The notes: generated by a model from the sequence alone, not told the origin. Numbered from the stretch's first letter, positions 51,119-61,901 are shown. The stretch is DNA of 64,000 nucleotides from Streptomyces sp. SAI-127 (GCF_029894425.1 NZ_JARXYJ010000001.1:9196501-9260500), one strand, 5' to 3'. Numbers and translations: made by a program.

Positions 51119-53290
51119 TCAGTTGCGGCGACCGGCCGGATCCTGAACCACCGTGTCCCGGCCGCCGCCGGAGACCGGTGCGGGGGCGGCCGGTGATTCC
51201 TTCGCCCGGTCCGCGTGCCCCGGCCACCAGGCCGCGTGGCCCATGAGGGCCGTGAGGCTGGGCGTGAAGAACATCGCCATGACGAACGCGGCGACGGCGA
51301 TGCCGAAGGAGACCGCGAACCCCATCTCCGTGAGCAGGACGTTGCCGGCCAGCATCATCGTGGCGAAGGTCGCCGCCAGGATGAAGCCGGCCGCTGCCAC
51401 CGTGGGACCGGCATGCCGTAGCGCCATACTGGCCGCCTCGCGCGGCTCGCGGCCTTCACGGGCCTCCTCCCTCAGCCGGGCGATCATGAGGATGTTGTAG
51501 TCGGTGCCGATGGCGACCACGAAGAGATACATGATCACCGGGAGCATGAACATCAGGCCGGAGTGTCCCTGTCCTTCCTGGAAGATCCACACGGTGGCAC
51601 CGAGCGTGGCGCCGAAACCGAGGCCCACCGAGGCGATCAGGTACCAGGGGGCGACCACGCTGCGCAGCAGCAGCCCCAGGATGAGCATGATCAGCACGGC
51701 CGCGACGGGGAAGACCGTCTTGTAGTCGTGGTTGACCGCGGTGCCGATGTCCTTGTAGATCGAGGACATCCCGCCGACCACGGCCTCGGTGCCGTCCGGG
51801 GCGTCGGAGTGCGCGACGTCGCGGACCCGGCCCACCGCCTCGATGGCCTTGTCCGTCGACGCCTCGTACTTGAGGGTGACGGTGAAGTCGATGGTGGTGC
51901 CGTCCTTGTTCAACTGCGACAGGCGGGCGTTCGCCACGCCGTCCACGGCCCCGAGCTTCTTCACGTACGCGTCGAAGAGCGTCGTGTCGATCGGCTTGCC
52001 GTCGGTGCTGGAGAGATAGACGTCGGTCGGTGCGGCGGCACCCGCCGAATACGCCTTCTGCATCTCGTCCTGGACGACCATCGACTCCTTGGTCTTCGGC
52101 ATGGAGCCGGCCGCCAGGTCGAACGTGGCGTTGTAGCCGAACGTCCCGAGCGACAGCGCGACCAGGACGAGTCCCGAGAGCGCGGCGGTGAGCGCCGGGC
52201 GGTTCTGCACTCCGCGGCCCAGGGCGGCGAACCGGGCGTTCTCCGGCTCGCGTTGCCAGGACTTGGACGGCCAGAAGACCTTCGGGCCGATGAGGGAGAC
52301 GACGGCCGGGATCAGTGTCAGGCCCGCGATCAGGGTGACGGTGACCGCGATCGCGAGGGCCGGGCCCATCTGCTTGAGGAAGCCCAGCGTCGACAGGACC
52401 AGCGCGAGGAAGGCGATGATGACCGCTCCGGCGGCGGAGGCGATGGCCTCGCCGACCCGGTCGACCGCGTTGATCATGGCCTGCTTCGGTTCGTCGCCGA
52501 GGCGCAGACGTTCGCGGTAGCGGAACATCAGGAACAGGAAGTAGTCGGTGCCCACGCCGAAGAGCACGACGATCAGGATCGACGAGATCGAGCTGTTGGC
52601 CTGGAGGTCGAACAGCTTGGTGGCGTAGGCGATCAGCCCGTTGGCGATCGCCGACACCAACCCGATCGTGATCAGGGGCAGGAAGGCCAGGATCGGAGCC
52701 CGGAAGATGATCAGCAGGGTCACCAGGATGATGACGAAGGTGCCGATGCCGATCAGCGCCTCGCCGCGCTTGGACGAATCCTGCTGGTCGAGGGCCTGCG
52801 CGGCGGAACCGCCGAGCTTGACGTCGAGGTCCGTGCCCTTGGCGAGTTGCTTGACGTCCTCGCGCAACACCTCGGCCGCGTCGGCCTGTTTGGGCTGACC
52901 GGCGTTCTTGCTGTCCATCTGAACCAGGGTCAGGGCGTACCTGCCGTCCGAGGACGGCTGGCCGGGGACGACCTTCTGCACCTGGTCGATCTTCTTCTTG
53001 CCGAGCTCGGAGGTGATCCGGGCGACATCCTTCTGGTCGGCGGCGGTCAGCTTGCCGCCGTCGGTGCGCTGGTACAGCGCGATCGCGGACGGGGTGAAGG
53101 CGCTGGGGAACGCCTTCTCCTGGAGTTCCGCCGCTTTGATGGACTCGTAACTTCTGGGGAGAAAACTGCTCTCGTCACTGTTCGAGGGCAGGCTCGGGGC
53201 GGTGGCGACGATCGCCACCGCAGCGAATAACCATGCAACGATCGTCCAGACGGGATGCCGGACGACAGCGTTGCCAATACTTCGGAACAT
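51119..53290 (-). CDS. MMPL-family (RND) transporter with a TTA codon
   Basis: A 723-residue MMPL transporter: two repeats, each with one helix, a large extracytoplasmic loop and five helices (about 11 in all). Conserved segments: GVGTDYFLFLMFRYRERLRL and AIGTDYNILMIARLREEAR (GTDY motifs in the proton-relay helices), and STLGFLKQMGPALAIAV. Such proteins export lipids or complex metabolites. Leu21 (in VAWLFAA) is a TTA codon (53228-53230), so translation probably depends on the bldA tRNA. The ATG at 53288-53290 has AGGAGG upstream; an earlier frame start is unlikely. Confidence 0.92.
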   Translation of the reverse strand: MFRSIGNAVVRHPVWTIVAWLFAAVAIVATAPSLPSNSDESSFLPRSYESIKAAELQEKAFPSAFTPSAIALYQRTDGGKLTAADQKDVARITSELGKKKIDQVQKVVPGQPSSDGRYALTLVQMDSKNAGQPKQADAAEVLREDVKQLAKGTDLDVKLGGSAAQALDQQDSSKRGEALIGIGTFVIILVTLLIIFRAPILAFLPLITIGLVSAIANGLIAYATKLFDLQANSSISSILIVVLFGVGTDYFLFLMFRYRERLRLGDEPKQAMINAVDRVGEAIASAAGAVIIAFLALVLSTLGFLKQMGPALAIAVTVTLIAGLTLIPAVVSLIGPKVFWPSKSWQREPENARFAALGRGVQNRPALTAALSGLVLVALSLGTFGYNATFDLAAGSMPKTKESMVVQDEMQKAYSAGAAAPTDVYLSSTDGKPIDTTLFDAYVKKLGAVDGVANARLSQLNKDGTTIDFTVTLKYEASTDKAIEAVGRVRDVAHSDAPDGTEAVVGGMSSIYKDIGTAVNHDYKTVFPVAAVLIMLILGLLLRSVVAPWYLIASVGLGFGATLGATVWIFQEGQGHSGLMFMLPVIMYLFVVAIGTDYNILMIARLREEAREGREPREAASMALRHAGPTVAAAGFILAATFATMMLAGNVLLTEMGFAVSFGIAVAAFVMAMFFTPSLTALMGHAAWWPGHADRAKESPAAPAPVSGGGRDTVVQDPAGRRN

Positions 53291-53512
53291 GCGGAAGGTC
53301 CTCCTGGACAGGAAGATCACCGCAACCCGGGGAGCGGTCCCTGGCATCGGCGACCCCCGGCCGTCCCTCTGGGCAGTCCCCCGTCGGACCGGCCGGAATG
53401 GTTGTCTTGAGCTCTCATCCTAGGGATCACCGGTGAAGATCGCTGGAGGTGCCGCACCTTCAACTGCCGTGCCGTTCGCGGGAGCCCCTCGGAGAACCGG
53501 GGTGGGCCGCGG

Positions 53513-54523
<1,011 letters not shown>

Positions 54524-54607
54524 TCAACGCTAGGAAAGCGGTGCCGGGGAGTCATGGGGCACCGGTCGCATAGGATTGCCTGATCCTCTCAGCCGAAGGG
54601 TGCTCTC

Positions 54608-55525
54608 ATGCTGGACCGGCTCGCCCACGCCATCGCGCGGCACTGCCCGGGGCTGTGGTCGCAGACCGCGGTGCCCAAGCTGACTCTGGTGTCGCTCGAC
54701 GAGTTCGTGGACCCGATCGAGGTGACGTACGAGCCGATGATCTGCTTCATCGCCGACGGTGCCAAGCGCACCGCCGTGGGCGAGCGCAGCTGGATCACAC
54801 CACGCGGCGAGATGGCCCTGTTCACCCTCGACCTGCCGGTCACCGCCGCCTTCGAGAAGGTGCCGTACCGCGCGGCCGTCATGCGGATCGACAGCGAGGT
54901 CCTCGCCGCCGTACAGCTGGAGCTGGCGGAGAGCGGACCGCAGTCCCCGGCGGCCGCCGTCGCCGCGGCGGTGACCGCGCCGATGTCACCGGAGCTCGTC
55001 GACGCGGTCACCCGCTGGGTCCAGCTGCTCGACAGTCCGGAGGACATCGGCCCGCTGGCGTCCCGCATCGAGACCGAGATCCTCTACCGGCTGCTGCGCA
55101 GCCCGCTCGCACCCGTGCTGCGGCACTGGTCGCTCGCGGACTCGACCGCCGGACGGATCCGTACGACCGCCCGCTGGATCCGCGACCACTTCACCGAACC
55201 GCTCGGCATCGACGAGATCAGCGAGGTGGCCCGGATGAGCCCGGCCACGCTGCACCGGCACTTCAAGGCGGCCACCGGCATGAGCCCTCTGAGGTTCCAG
55301 AAGTATCTGCGGCTCCAGGAGGCCCGACGGCTGTTGTTCACCAGGGATGTGACGGCGGCTCAGGTGGCCCAGGAGGTCGGGTACGTCAGCGCCACCCAGT
55401 TCAACCGCGAGTACCGCCGCGCCTACGGCCTGCCGCCCGGCCAGGACGCGGCGCAGCTGCGCACCCGGCTGGTCGAGGCCCGGGAGGTGCCCCTGCTGCA
55501 CGACGGGTCGGGCGCGAAGCCGTGA
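54608..55525 (+). CDS. AraC-family transcriptional regulator (AraC_N type)
   Basis: A 305-residue regulator. The N-terminal AraC_N-type cupin shows PKLTLVSLDEFVDPIEVTYE and PMICFIADGAKRTAVGER. The C-terminal AraC domain has HTH1 IDEISEVARMSPATLHRHFK and HTH2 AAQVAQEVGYVSATQFNREY, then LPPGQD. Such proteins commonly sit divergent to an aldo/keto reductase and activate it (YqhC-like arrangement). It ends close to the 131-bp repeat array. Confidence 0.92.
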   Translation: MLDRLAHAIARHCPGLWSQTAVPKLTLVSLDEFVDPIEVTYEPMICFIADGAKRTAVGERSWITPRGEMALFTLDLPVTAAFEKVPYRAAVMRIDSEVLAAVQLELAESGPQSPAAAVAAAVTAPMSPELVDAVTRWVQLLDSPEDIGPLASRIETEILYRLLRSPLAPVLRHWSLADSTAGRIRTTARWIRDHFTEPLGIDEISEVARMSPATLHRHFKAATGMSPLRFQKYLRLQEARRLLFTRDVTAAQVAQEVGYVSATQFNREYRRAYGLPPGQDAAQLRTRLVEAREVPLLHDGSGAKP

Positions 55526-55687
55526 GGGTCGTGCATCTGAGTGCCGCCTCGGGGTCGTACCCGTAGATCCAGCCGTTGCCCACGCAGCGGGTCGGCGTCG
55601 GTGAGCGCCGCGTCGCACACTGTCGCGGCTTTCGCCCAGAGCTCCGCCCTGCTGCCCCGGCAATGGTGGCGCATCACGGTGCGTTCT

Positions 55688-56342
55688 GGTCTCGCGCTGT
55701 GTTCGCGGAGGCGTGGCTGTCGGTGTGCTGATCGGTGTGGCGGTCGAGTGCTGCCGCGGTGGCGGTGACCTGGATCCCGTCTGCTGGGGCGTCGCGCGCT
55801 CAGGGTCGTCGGCTGTCTGGTCTCGCGCCGTGCCCGCGGAGGCGTCGCTGTCGGTGTGCTGATCGGTGTGGCGGTCGAGTGCTGCCGCGGTGGCGGTGAC
55901 CTGGATCCCGTCTGCTGGGGCGTCGCGCGCTCAGGGTCGTCGGCTGTCTGGTCTCGCGCCGTGCCCAGGGAGCCGTCGCTGTCGGTGTGCTGATCGGTGT
56001 GGCGGTCGAGTGCTGCCGCGGTGGCGGTGACCTGGATCCCGTCTGCTGGGGCGTCGCGCGCTCAGGGTCGTCGGCTGTCTGGTCTCGCGCCGTGCCCGCG
56101 GAGGCGTCGCTGTCGGTGTGCTGATCGGTGTGGCGGTCGAGTGCTGCCGCGGTGGCGGTGACCTGGATCCCGTCTGCTGGGGCGTCGCGCGCTCAGGGTC
56201 GTCGGCTGTCTGGTCTCGCGCCGTGCCCAGGGAGCCGTGGCTGTCGGTGTGCTGATCGGTGTGGCGGTCGAGTGCTGCCGCGGTGGCGGTGACCTGGATC
56301 CCGTCCGCTGTGGCATCGTCCCCTCACGGCGCGTCGGCCGTC
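55688..56342. repeat. 131-bp tandem repeat, five copies plus degenerate sixth
   Basis: GGTCTCGCG recurs at 55688, 55819, 55950, 56081 and 56212, and GGTGTGCTGATCGGTGTGG with the same exact 131-bp step; most of each unit is identical. Copies 2 to 5 alternate between two variants (CCCGCGGAGGCG versus CCCAGGGAGCCG), a 262-bp higher-order unit. A weak sixth copy starts near 56343. 131 is not divisible by 3, so it cannot encode a protein repeat; no spacer structure, so it is not CRISPR. Each unit contains a BamHI-like GGATCC. Confidence 0.92.
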
Positions 56343-56582
56343 TCGCCTCGCGCCGTGCCCGCGGACCCGCGGCCGTCGCCGCCCTGACCGGCAACGCGCC
56401 GAATGCCGATGCGGCCGCGCCGAGACCTGGACCCCCGTCCGCTGCGGTATCGCCCGCCGGCTCGACGATTTCGCCTGCGGCACCGGCGTGTGGCTCTCCG
56501 CCGTGCAGGGCTGCTTCGTCCGTTCGAGGGGCTCTGGGAGCGTCCTGGTGTGCTTCTCCTCACCCCGGCCTCGCAATTTTAC

Positions 56583-56594
56583 TAGGACGTCCTA
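56583..56594. promoter_or_regulatory. Palindrome upstream of icmF, probable operator
   Basis: TAGGACGTCCTA is a perfect 12-bp palindrome in an A/T-rich island (flanked by TTTTAC and CTATTTTC), 48 bp before the icmF ATG. Its size suits a TetR- or FadR-type repressor of acyl-CoA metabolism; no such regulator is adjacent. Confidence 0.7.
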
Positions 56595-56641
56595 CTATTT
56601 TCTCACCCGCGTTTTTCGACGTGTCCTGGGAAGGCTCCGCC

Positions 56642-59600
56642 ATGAGCGATCTGCATCGCCCCGTCCACCCCGTCCGACTGGTCACCGCCTCGGCACTGTT
56701 CGACGGGCACGACGCCTCGATCAACATCATGCGGCGGATCTTCCAGTCGCAGGGCGCCGAGGTCATCCATCTCGGACACAACCGATCCGTGCGGGAGGTC
56801 GTGGACGCGGCTCTCGAAGAGGACGCGCACGGCGTGGCGGTCTCGTCCTACCAGGGCGGACACGTCGAGTACTTCGAATACCTGGTCGCCTCACTGCGCA
56901 AACAGGGCGCGGAGCACATCCGGGTGGTGGGCGGCGGAGGCGGTGTGATCGTGCCAGAGGAGATCACCCGCCTGCGGGAGAGCGGGGTGACGATCTTCTC
57001 CCCCGAGGACGGCCAGCGGATGGGCCTCGCCGGGATGGTCAACACAGTCGTGCGGGACTGTGACTTCGACCTGTGGGACGGCAAGCCGGCCGACCTCACC
57101 GCGGTCCTGGCGGGCGACCGGTTCGCGATCGCCCGCGCCGTCACCGGTGCCGAACTGGGCAAGCTGCCCCCGGAGTTCCGGCAGCAACTGCGGGCCACGG
57201 CGGCGGCGCGGCACGTGCCGGTGCTCGGCATCACCGGCACCGGCGGCTCGGGCAAGTCGTCCCTGACCGACGAGCTGGTGCGCCGGTTCCGTGTCGACCA
57301 GCGGGACGCCCTGCGGATCGCCGTGATCGCGGTCGACCCGACCCGCCGCCGCGGTGGCGGCGCGCTGCTCGGCGACCGGATCCGGATGAACTCCCTCGAC
57401 GGGAACAGGGTGTTCTTCCGCAGCCTGGCCACCCGCGGCAGCCGCGAGCTGCCCGAGCATCTCTCCGACGTGATCGATGTCGTGAAGGCCGCCGGGTTCG
57501 ACCTGGTGATCGTGGAGACGCCGGGCATCGGGCAGGGCGACGCGGCGATCGTGCCGTTCGTCGACGCCTCGCTGTACGTGATGACGCCGGAGTTCGGGGC
57601 CGCCTCGCAGCTGGAGAAGATCGACATGCTCGACTTCGCCGACGTCGTGGCGATCAACAAGTTCGAGCGGCGCGGCGCCAAGGACGCCCTGCGCGACGTG
57701 GGCCGCCAACTGGTGCGCAACCGCGAGGCGTTCGGCAAGCGGCCCGAGGACATGCCGGTGTACGGCACCTCCGCGGCCACCTTCAACGACGACGGCGTCA
57801 CCGCCCTGCACCAGCACCTCACCGCCGTCCTCGCCGAGAAGGGACTCCCGCTGCCCGAGGGTGCCCTGGCGCGGGTCGACGTACGCCACTCCTCCGGCAT
57901 CCGGCAGGTGGTTCCGCCCGAGCGGGTGCGCTACCTCGCCGAGATCACCGACACCGTCCGTGGCTACCACGCCGACACCGAGCAGCTGGCCGAAGCGGCG
58001 CGGCGGGTCCAGCGGCTGGAGCTGGTCGGGGCCGAACTCGCCGACGCGGGCTCCGACGCGGCGAACGTGCACGCACTGCTGGAGGGCGCCCGCACGCGTC
58101 TCCCGCACGACATCGTGCGGCAGATCGAGAGCTGGCCCGCCGTGATCGCCTCCTACTCCGGCGACGAGCAGGTCGTGAAGGTCCGCGACCGGGAGATCCG
58201 CACCAAGCTGACCCGCGAGTCCCTGTCCGGCAACAAGATCCCCCGCGTCGCCCTGCCCCGCTTCACCGACCACGGCGAACTGGTGCGGTTCTGGCGCGCG
58301 GAGAACCTGCCCGGCCACTTCCCCTTCACGGCCGGGGTGTTCCCGTTCAAGCGCGACGGCGAGGACCCTGCACGGATGTTCGCCGGCGAGGGCGATCCGT
58401 TCCGCACCAACCGCCGCTTCAAGCTCCTCTCCGAGGGCCAGCCCGCCACCCGCCTGTCCACCGCCTTCGACTCGGTGACGCTCTACGGCCGCGACCCCGA
58501 CGAGCGCCCCGACATCTACGGCAAGGTCGGCACCTCCGGCGTCTCGGTGGCCACCCTGGAGGACATGAAGGCGCTCTACGACGGCTTCGACCTCGTGGCG
58601 CCCACCACCTCCGTCTCCATGACGATCAACGGGCCCGCCCCGGCCGTCCTGGCGTTCTTCCTCAACACCGCCATCGACCAGCAGACCGAACGCTTCCGCG
58701 ACCAGGAGGGCCGCGACCCCTCGCCCGAGGAGGCGGCCGAGCTGCGCGCACACGCGCTGGCGAACGTGCGCGGCACCGTGCAGGCCGACATCCTCAAGGA
58801 GGACCAGGGCCAGAACACCTGCCTGTTCTCCACGGAGTTCAGCCTGCGCATGATGGCCGACATCCAGGAGTGGTTCATCGCGCAGAAGGTCCGCAACTTC
58901 TACTCGGTGTCCATCTCCGGTTACCACATCGCCGAAGCCGGCGCGAACCCCATCAGCCAGCTCGCCTTCACCCTGGCCAACGGTTTCACCTACGTCGAGG
59001 CCTACCTCGCCCGCGGCATGCGCATCGACGACTTCGCCCCGAACCTGTCGTTCTTCTTCTCCAACGGCATGGACCCCGAGTACTCCGTGCTCGGCCGGGT
59101 CGCCCGCCGCATCTGGGCGGTGGCGATGAAGGAGAAGTACGGCGCCGGCGAGCGCAGCCAGAAGCTGAAGTACCACGTCCAGACCTCCGGACGCTCCCTG
59201 CACGCCCAGGAGATGGACTTCAACGACATCCGCACCACCCTCCAGGCGCTCATCGCCATCTACGACAACTGCAACAGCCTGCACACCAACGCCTACGACG
59301 AGGCCGTCACCACCCCCACCGAGGAGTCCGTACGACGGGCCCTGGCCATCCAGCTGATCATCAACCGGGAGTGGGGCCTGGCGATGAACGAGAACCCGCT
59401 CCAGGGGTCGTTCATCATCGACGAACTCACCGACCTGGTCGAGGAGGCCGTCCTTCAGGAGTTCGAGCGGATCAGCGAACGCGGTGGCGTGCTCGGCGCG
59501 ATGGAGACCGGCTACCAGCGCGGCCGTATCCAGGACGAGTCGATGCTCTACGAACAGCGCAAGCACGACGGCTCCCTGCCCCTGATCGGCGTCAACACCT

Positions 59601-59872
59601 TCCGCAACCCCCACGCCGACACCGCCGAGCCCGGCGTCGTCGAACTCGCCCGCGCCACCGAGGAGGAGAAGCAGTCCCAGCTGGAGCGCGTACGCACCTT
59701 CCACTCCCGCCACCACGACGAGGCCCGGGCCGCGCTGGACGCCCTCAAAGACGCGGCGGTACGCGGCGACAACGTGTTCGCGGTCCTCATGGACGCCACC
59801 CGGGTCTGCTCCCTCCAGCAGATCACCGAGGCCTTCTTCGAGGTCGGGGGCCAGTACCGCCGTAACGTCTGA
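56642..59872 (+). CDS. icmF: Fused isobutyryl-CoA mutase (IcmF)
   Basis: A 1076-residue coenzyme B12 enzyme that interconverts isobutyryl-CoA and n-butyryl-CoA (and related acyl-CoAs). The N-terminal B12-binding domain (about 10-145) holds the lower-ligand His in LFDGHDASINI. A MeaB-type G-protein chaperone domain (about 190-420) has P-loop GTGGSGKSS and the switch ETPGIGQGDA. It is followed by the mutase barrel (about 500-1076; FSTEFSLRMMADIQEWF, VSISGYHIAEAGANPISQLA F). This order and length are those of IcmF, not the two-subunit methylmalonyl-CoA mutase. It converges with a branched-chain oxoacid dehydrogenase operon that would supply isobutyryl-CoA. Confidence 0.92.
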   Translation: MSDLHRPVHPVRLVTASALFDGHDASINIMRRIFQSQGAEVIHLGHNRSVREVVDAALEEDAHGVAVSSYQGGHVEYFEYLVASLRKQGAEHIRVVGGGGGVIVPEEITRLRESGVTIFSPEDGQRMGLAGMVNTVVRDCDFDLWDGKPADLTAVLAGDRFAIARAVTGAELGKLPPEFRQQLRATAAARHVPVLGITGTGGSGKSSLTDELVRRFRVDQRDALRIAVIAVDPTRRRGGGALLGDRIRMNSLDGNRVFFRSLATRGSRELPEHLSDVIDVVKAAGFDLVIVETPGIGQGDAAIVPFVDASLYVMTPEFGAASQLEKIDMLDFADVVAINKFERRGAKDALRDVGRQLVRNREAFGKRPEDMPVYGTSAATFNDDGVTALHQHLTAVLAEKGLPLPEGALARVDVRHSSGIRQVVPPERVRYLAEITDTVRGYHADTEQLAEAARRVQRLELVGAELADAGSDAANVHALLEGARTRLPHDIVRQIESWPAVIASYSGDEQVVKVRDREIRTKLTRESLSGNKIPRVALPRFTDHGELVRFWRAENLPGHFPFTAGVFPFKRDGEDPARMFAGEGDPFRTNRRFKLLSEGQPATRLSTAFDSVTLYGRDPDERPDIYGKVGTSGVSVATLEDMKALYDGFDLVAPTTSVSMTINGPAPAVLAFFLNTAIDQQTERFRDQEGRDPSPEEAAELRAHALANVRGTVQADILKEDQGQNTCLFSTEFSLRMMADIQEWFIAQKVRNFYSVSISGYHIAEAGANPISQLAFTLANGFTYVEAYLARGMRIDDFAPNLSFFFSNGMDPEYSVLGRVARRIWAVAMKEKYGAGERSQKLKYHVQTSGRSLHAQEMDFNDIRTTLQALIAIYDNCNSLHTNAYDEAVTTPTEESVRRALAIQLIINREWGLAMNENPLQGSFIIDELTDLVEEAVLQEFERISERGGVLGAMETGYQRGRIQDESMLYEQRKHDGSLPLIGVNTFRNPHADTAEPGVVELARATEEEKQSQLERVRTFHSRHHDEARAALDALKDAAVRGDNVFAVLMDATRVCSLQQITEAFFEVGGQYRRNV

Positions 59873-59893
59873 AGCCGGCGTCGGCCTGGTGGG

Positions 59894-61900
59894 TCAACCG
59901 CCCCCCACCGACCCACCCCCGACCGCGTCCACGACATGACGAAGGAAGCCTGCCGCCGTGCCCCCGTCGCAGACGCGGTGGTCGAAGGTCAGGGACACGG
60001 TGACGACCTTGCGCACCTCCACCCGGCCGTCCACCGCCCACGGACGGTCGGTGATACGGCCCGCGCCGAGCATCGCCACCTGTGGGTGGTTGAGGAGCGG
60101 CGTGGCACCGTCGACGTCGAAGACGCCGTAGTTGTTGAGAGTGAACGTGCCGCCGGTGCGGTGCCCGACCGGCAGGGCGTTCTGCCGTGCGAGGTCGGTC
60201 AGGCGGCGCAGTTCCGCCGCGAGGGCGTCGAGGGGCAACCGGTCCGCATCCCGTACGACGGGCACGACCAGGCCCTTCGGCGTCTGCGCGGCGAAGCCGA
60301 GGTGCACCTGGGGGAGGCGGACGACCTCCTCGCGGTCACTGTCGACGCGGGAGTTGAACTCCGGGAACGCGGCGAGCCCGGTGAGACAGGCCCGGGCGAG
60401 CAGCGCCAGCAGTCCCACCCCGCGCGAGGCCCGCTCGGCGAGCAGTCCGGTGGCGTCCACGTCCGCCCAGATCGTCACCGAGGGGGTGTCGCGATGGGCG
60501 CGGAGGAACTTCTCGGCCGTCGCCTCCATCGGCACCCGGGCGTCGGACGCCTCAACTCCGCCTGCCTGACGGACATGTGAGGGGGACGAGCACTCAGACG
60601 CCCGGGTCCCGTACCCCGTCAGCACCGCACCCGAAGCGTCGTCAGGTTCCGCCACGGAGAACAGTGGCGCTCCCACCTGTACGACCTCACCGGCCGGGTA
60701 GTGCAGGGCGGTCACCGTTCCCGCGAACGGACTCGGCAGCGTCACCACCGACTTGGCGGTCTCGACCTCGGCGACCACCTGGTCGTGCGCGACTGGGTCG
60801 CCCACCTCCACCTTCCACTCCAGGAGTTCGGCCTCCGTCAGGCCCTCACCCAGGTCGGGGAGGGTGAAAGTGCGGCCTGCCGCGGGCGGAACGGGACGGC
60901 CGGCGGGCCGTCCGTCGATGCCGGACAGCCGGTGCAGCCCGGCCAGCACACGGGCAACCCCCGGGAGGTACGCGCCCTCCAGCAGCGGCGGGGGATAGGG
61001 CACGTCCAGGCCAGTGACCCGCAACACCGGTGCGCGCAGGGTGTCGAAGCATCGCTCCTGCACCAGCGCCGCGATCTCCGCGCCGACGCCCGCGTACCCC
61101 TGGGCCTCGTGGACCACCAGACAACGCCCGGTGCGCCGCACGGACTCGGTGAGCGCACGGTCGTCCAGCGGAACGAGGGTGCGCAGGTCCAGCACCTCGA
61201 CGTCCAGGCTTACGGCGGCGGCCTCCGCGGCCGCTGCCAGGGCCACGGCGACCGAGGGGCCGTAGGCGACAAGGGTGGCGTCGATGCCGGGACGGCGGAC
61301 CGCTGCGGTGCCGAACGGCGCGGTGTGGCAGGGGAGTTCGGTCTCTCCCTTCGTCCAGTAATGCCGCTTCGGTTCGAGGAAGATCACCGGGTCGGGGTCC
61401 TCGATCGCCTCGCGCAGCAGGGAGTAGGCGTCCGCCGTCGTCGCCGGGGTCACGACCTTCAGGCCCGCCGTGTGCGCGTAGTACGCCTCGCTGGAGTCGC
61501 TGTGGTGCTCGACGGCGCCGATGCCGCCGCCGTAAGGGATACGCACCACGATCGGGAGCCCCACCCGCCCCCGGGTCCGGTTGCGCATCTTGGCCATGTG
61601 GGAGGCGATCTGCTCGAAGGCGGGGTAGGCGAACGCGTCGAACTGCATCTCCACCACGGGCCGGAAGCCCGCCATCGCCAGCCCGATCGCGAGGCCCGCG
61701 ATACCGGCCTCGCTGACCGGTGTGTCGAAGCAGCGCCGGTCGCCGAAGGCGTCCGCGAGCCCGTCGGTGATGCGGAAGACCCCGCCGAGACGGCCGACGT
61801 CCTCTCCGAAGACCAGGACACGCTCGTCCGCGGCGAGTGCGTCGCGCAGCGCGGTGTTGAGGGCCTGCGCCATCGAGGTCGGTTCCAGGGCCTGTGTCAT
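59894..61900 (-). CDS. Fused E1beta-E2 of a branched-chain 2-oxoacid dehydrogenase complex
   Basis: A 668-residue single polypeptide. Residues 1-325 are a full transketolase-type E1beta: EDVGRLGGVFRITDGL, GGGIGAVEHHSDSSEAYYAH, VFLEPKRHYW-like segment. A short linker is followed by a lipoyl domain (about 344-420; FTLPDLGEGLTEAELLEWKV, lipoyl Lys383 in ETAKSVV) and an E2 acyltransferase core (about 455-660; TFTLNNYGVFDVDGATP, catalytic HRVCDG at 641-646). Only about 35 residues join the lipoyl and catalytic domains. I find no peripheral subunit-binding domain there, which normally tethers E1/E3. In Streptomyces bkd clusters E1beta and E2 are separate genes. It follows E1alpha by 1 nt. Confidence 0.88.
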   Translation of the reverse strand: MTQALEPTSMAQALNTALRDALAADERVLVFGEDVGRLGGVFRITDGLADAFGDRRCFDTPVSEAGIAGLAIGLAMAGFRPVVEMQFDAFAYPAFEQIASHMAKMRNRTRGRVGLPIVVRIPYGGGIGAVEHHSDSSEAYYAHTAGLKVVTPATTADAYSLLREAIEDPDPVIFLEPKRHYWTKGETELPCHTAPFGTAAVRRPGIDATLVAYGPSVAVALAAAAEAAAVSLDVEVLDLRTLVPLDDRALTESVRRTGRCLVVHEAQGYAGVGAEIAALVQERCFDTLRAPVLRVTGLDVPYPPPLLEGAYLPGVARVLAGLHRLSGIDGRPAGRPVPPAAGRTFTLPDLGEGLTEAELLEWKVEVGDPVAHDQVVAEVETAKSVVTLPSPFAGTVTALHYPAGEVVQVGAPLFSVAEPDDASGAVLTGYGTRASECSSPSHVRQAGGVEASDARVPMEATAEKFLRAHRDTPSVTIWADVDATGLLAERASRGVGLLALLARACLTGLAAFPEFNSRVDSDREEVVRLPQVHLGFAAQTPKGLVVPVVRDADRLPLDALAAELRRLTDLARQNALPVGHRTGGTFTLNNYGVFDVDGATPLLNHPQVAMLGAGRITDRPWAVDGRVEVRKVVTVSLTFDHRVCDGGTAAGFLRHVVDAVGGGSVGGG

Positions 61901-61901
61901 C

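Larger units (their letters stand above)
55526..56641. other. Long non-coding region containing the 131-bp array
   Basis: 1.1 kb without a supported gene between the AraC gene and icmF. Most of it is the repeat array (55688-56342). The remaining flanks (55526-55687, 56343-56641) show no conserved protein. The right flank ends in the icmF operator and leader. Confidence 0.7.

Noticed and set aside
48621..51227. 868-residue minus-strand frame running from GDPD upstream
   Set aside because: Only 48621-49688 is the GDPD gene with its own signal peptide and ribosome-binding site; the rest is shadow and non-coding sequence.
55688..56342. CRISPR array or protein repeats for the 131-bp array
   Set aside because: Units are contiguous without unique spacers and too long for CRISPR repeats; 131 is not a multiple of three, so the frame changes in each copy.
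56237..56641. N-terminal extension of IcmF starting inside the 131-bp array
   Set aside because: The extension is not IcmF-like, crosses the operator palindrome, and the ATG at 56642 opens the known N-terminal pattern.
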